In this document: positions 63,028-64,000 of the stretch, in pieces
How the letters are laid out: every line of letters starts with the position of its first letter
Numbering within the stretch: the first letter of the stretch is position 1
Source: Poriferisodalis sp965205175
Lineage (GTDB): Bacteria; Actinomycetota; Acidimicrobiia; Acidimicrobiales; Poriferisodalaceae
Assembly: GCF_965205175.1 (NCBI RefSeq)
Contig: NZ_OZ242038.1
Coordinates: forward strand, 2,170,001 to 2,234,000
Direction of reading: 5' to 3'
Length of the DNA: 64,000 nt
Program-made: the position numbers and the translations under genes
The notes under the pieces: model-generated
What the model was told of the DNA's origin: nothing
The model's database searches: none
The model's input: the letters and a program-made list of their open reading frames with translations, nothing else

Positions 63028-63693
63028 CTACAGCAGCTTCGCGAGATCTTCCCGACTCGCCCAGCCGAACGCGATCAGTGCATCGCCTGCGGCGGTGTCG
63101 AACCCGTCGAACAGCCCGATCACTGCGGGTTCGAGCTTCTCGGGCTTCGGCGCCGTGTGATTCAGCACGAATGACGGTCCGCCGTCCCCGCAGATCTTGA
63201 ACTCGCGCGCCTTGTACTCGCCTTGCACGTCGAAGCGCTTGGCCAGCCGCCGACCCCACGCGCGGTCTTCGCCGTTCGGCTCGTAACCGGGGCGAGGCAC
63301 CACCCGGTCGAGCTGCCTGAACGCCGTGAAGGCCGCTGCGTCGGCCATCTGGCACGCCACCAGCACGTCCTCGTCGGGGAACGCCAGCACTGCACGCCGC
63401 AGCTGGTCGGTCATCATGGCCCGCAGCGCGCTGTCGCGGCGGGCCGAACGGCGGGTGGCGCCGGCCCCCATCAGCACGCTCGGGTCTCCGCCGACCCGCT
63501 CGAGCGTGAAGAATCCGTACGCCGCCAACTTGGCGCCGTCGCGGACATGGGTGACGAGCACCCACGCGTCACGTTGCTTGGAGAGATGGCCGACATCGAA
63601 GTGAACATTCTCGCCGGTGACCAGCTCGGCCATCTCGGAGATCTCAGCGTCGCTGAGGGCCGTGCAGTCCTTTGTCTCAACTTCGAGCGCCAT
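63028..63693 (-). CDS. Conserved hypothetical protein, possibly GNAT-like
   Basis: A 221-residue soluble protein. The order of predicted elements (WVLVTHVRDGAKLAAYGFFTLERVG; SALRAMMTDQLRRAVLAFPDEDVLVACQMADAAAFTAFRQLDRVVPRPGYEPNG) recalls an acetyltransferase fold, with a strand, a helix and a late bulge. No acetyl-CoA loop is clear. The C-terminus is acidic/hydrophobic (LFDGFDTAAGDALIAFGWA). No family is recognised with confidence. It lies 84 bp after bpa on the same strand. Confidence 0.6.
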   Translation of the reverse strand: MALEVETKDCTALSDAEISEMAELVTGENVHFDVGHLSKQRDAWVLVTHVRDGAKLAAYGFFTLERVGGDPSVLMGAGATRRSARRDSALRAMMTDQLRRAVLAFPDEDVLVACQMADAAAFTAFRQLDRVVPRPGYEPNGEDRAWGRRLAKRFDVQGEYKAREFKICGDGGPSFVLNHTAPKPEKLEPAVIGLFDGFDTAAGDALIAFGWASREDLAKLL

Positions 63694-63777
63694 GTGATTC
63701 TCGCTCCCCGCTGTGCTCGCTGGTCGGCCCCGCCGGGCACGACCTGTCTTTGTCCTTCGGTGGCTGTCAGTGGCGGA

Positions 63778-64000
63778 TCACAGGTAGACGCCGCCGCGCT
63801 TTGCGGCCGGAGCTCGGTTGGGCTGCTCTCCAGCCTCGAGCGCATCTCCTCGCATCGTGCGCAGCTGACGTTCTGCCATCATCTGCTGCGCGGACACTGC
63901 CGCCTGGATGCCGTGGAAGAGACCTTCGAGCCAGCCCACCAGCTGGGCCTGAGCAATGCGGAGCTCTGGACCCGACGGGACGTCCTCGTCGAAGGGCAGC
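63778..64000 (-). CDS. bpa: Bacterial proteasome activator (Bpa/PafE), 3' end
   Basis: The last 73 codons are inside the window. They read LPFDEDVPSGPELRIAQAQLVGWLEGLFHGIQAA, then a charged linker and a C-terminal GGVYL with TGA stop at 63778-63780. Bpa rings open the 20S gate without ATP by inserting a C-terminal hydrophobic-Tyr-X motif; VYL fits that motif. This is the ATP-free activator of the proteasome whose core genes open the window. The start lies beyond 64000. Confidence 0.9.
   Translation of the reverse strand, partial: LPFDEDVPSGPELRIAQAQLVGWLEGLFHGIQAAVSAQQMMAERQLRTMRGDALEAGEQPNRAPAAKRGGVYL

Overview
The window is GC-rich, densely coded DNA from an actinobacterium. The proteasome genes (pup end, prcB, prcA, pafA), a bacterial proteasome activator (bpa) at the far end, a DUF3866 protein, helY beside tatC, an actinobacterial-type parC/parE pair and an Rv2466c-like DsbA-fold protein all point that way. 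A deep-branching lineage such as Acidimicrobiia is plausible, but that is inference. No rRNA, tRNA, CRISPR array or insertion sequence with a transposase was found.

Layout. 1-3.1 kb: pup-prcB-prcA-pafA. 3.1-7.2 kb: DUF3866, signal peptidase I, GDPD phosphodiesterase, a small membrane protein, tatA and tatC. 7.2-13 kb: a tightly overlapping run of helY, a kinase-C-lobe-like protein, a two-domain ThyX-like protein, a GNAT and a Nudix protein. 13-19.2 kb: an Arg-rich unknown protein facing parC-parE. 19.4-27 kb: DsbA-fold protein, DUF222/HNH nuclease, a membrane-anchored protein with a strikingly structured leader, and a SNF2 ATPase. 27.4-29.1 kb: proS.

29.2-50 kb is the metabolic core. One strand carries a corrinoid protein, DUF1638, a methyl-THF:corrinoid methyltransferase, a RACo-type corrinoid activator and a non-pyrrolysine MttB-family methyltransferase. 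The other strand carries a dimethylglycine-dehydrogenase-like flavoprotein, ETF beta and alpha, a three-gene formate dehydrogenase and two transporters. Divergent to it lie formate-THF ligase and a methylene-THF reductase-like gene. Together they read as a module that strips methyl groups from a quaternary amine (glycine betaine is the best guess), carries them on THF and oxidises them to formate and CO2. The formate dehydrogenase catalytic gene has an in-frame TGA at the exact selenocysteine position, followed by a SECIS-like hairpin. Its usual N-terminal Fe-S region sits on a separate gene.

50-64 kb holds a SerA-like dehydrogenase, a type III CoA transferase, a dihydroorotase-like enzyme and a phosphotransferase. 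It continues with a repeat-flanked secreted Fn3/poly-Thr protein whose start is separated from its body by a run of nine G, then an SCO6745-family protein, glnS, a nitroreductase, an unknown protein and the bpa end. The repeats are about 115-bp palindromic elements with 26-bp terminal inverted arms, one on each side of the Fn3 gene in opposite orientation. The left one is preceded by a tandem array of partial copies.
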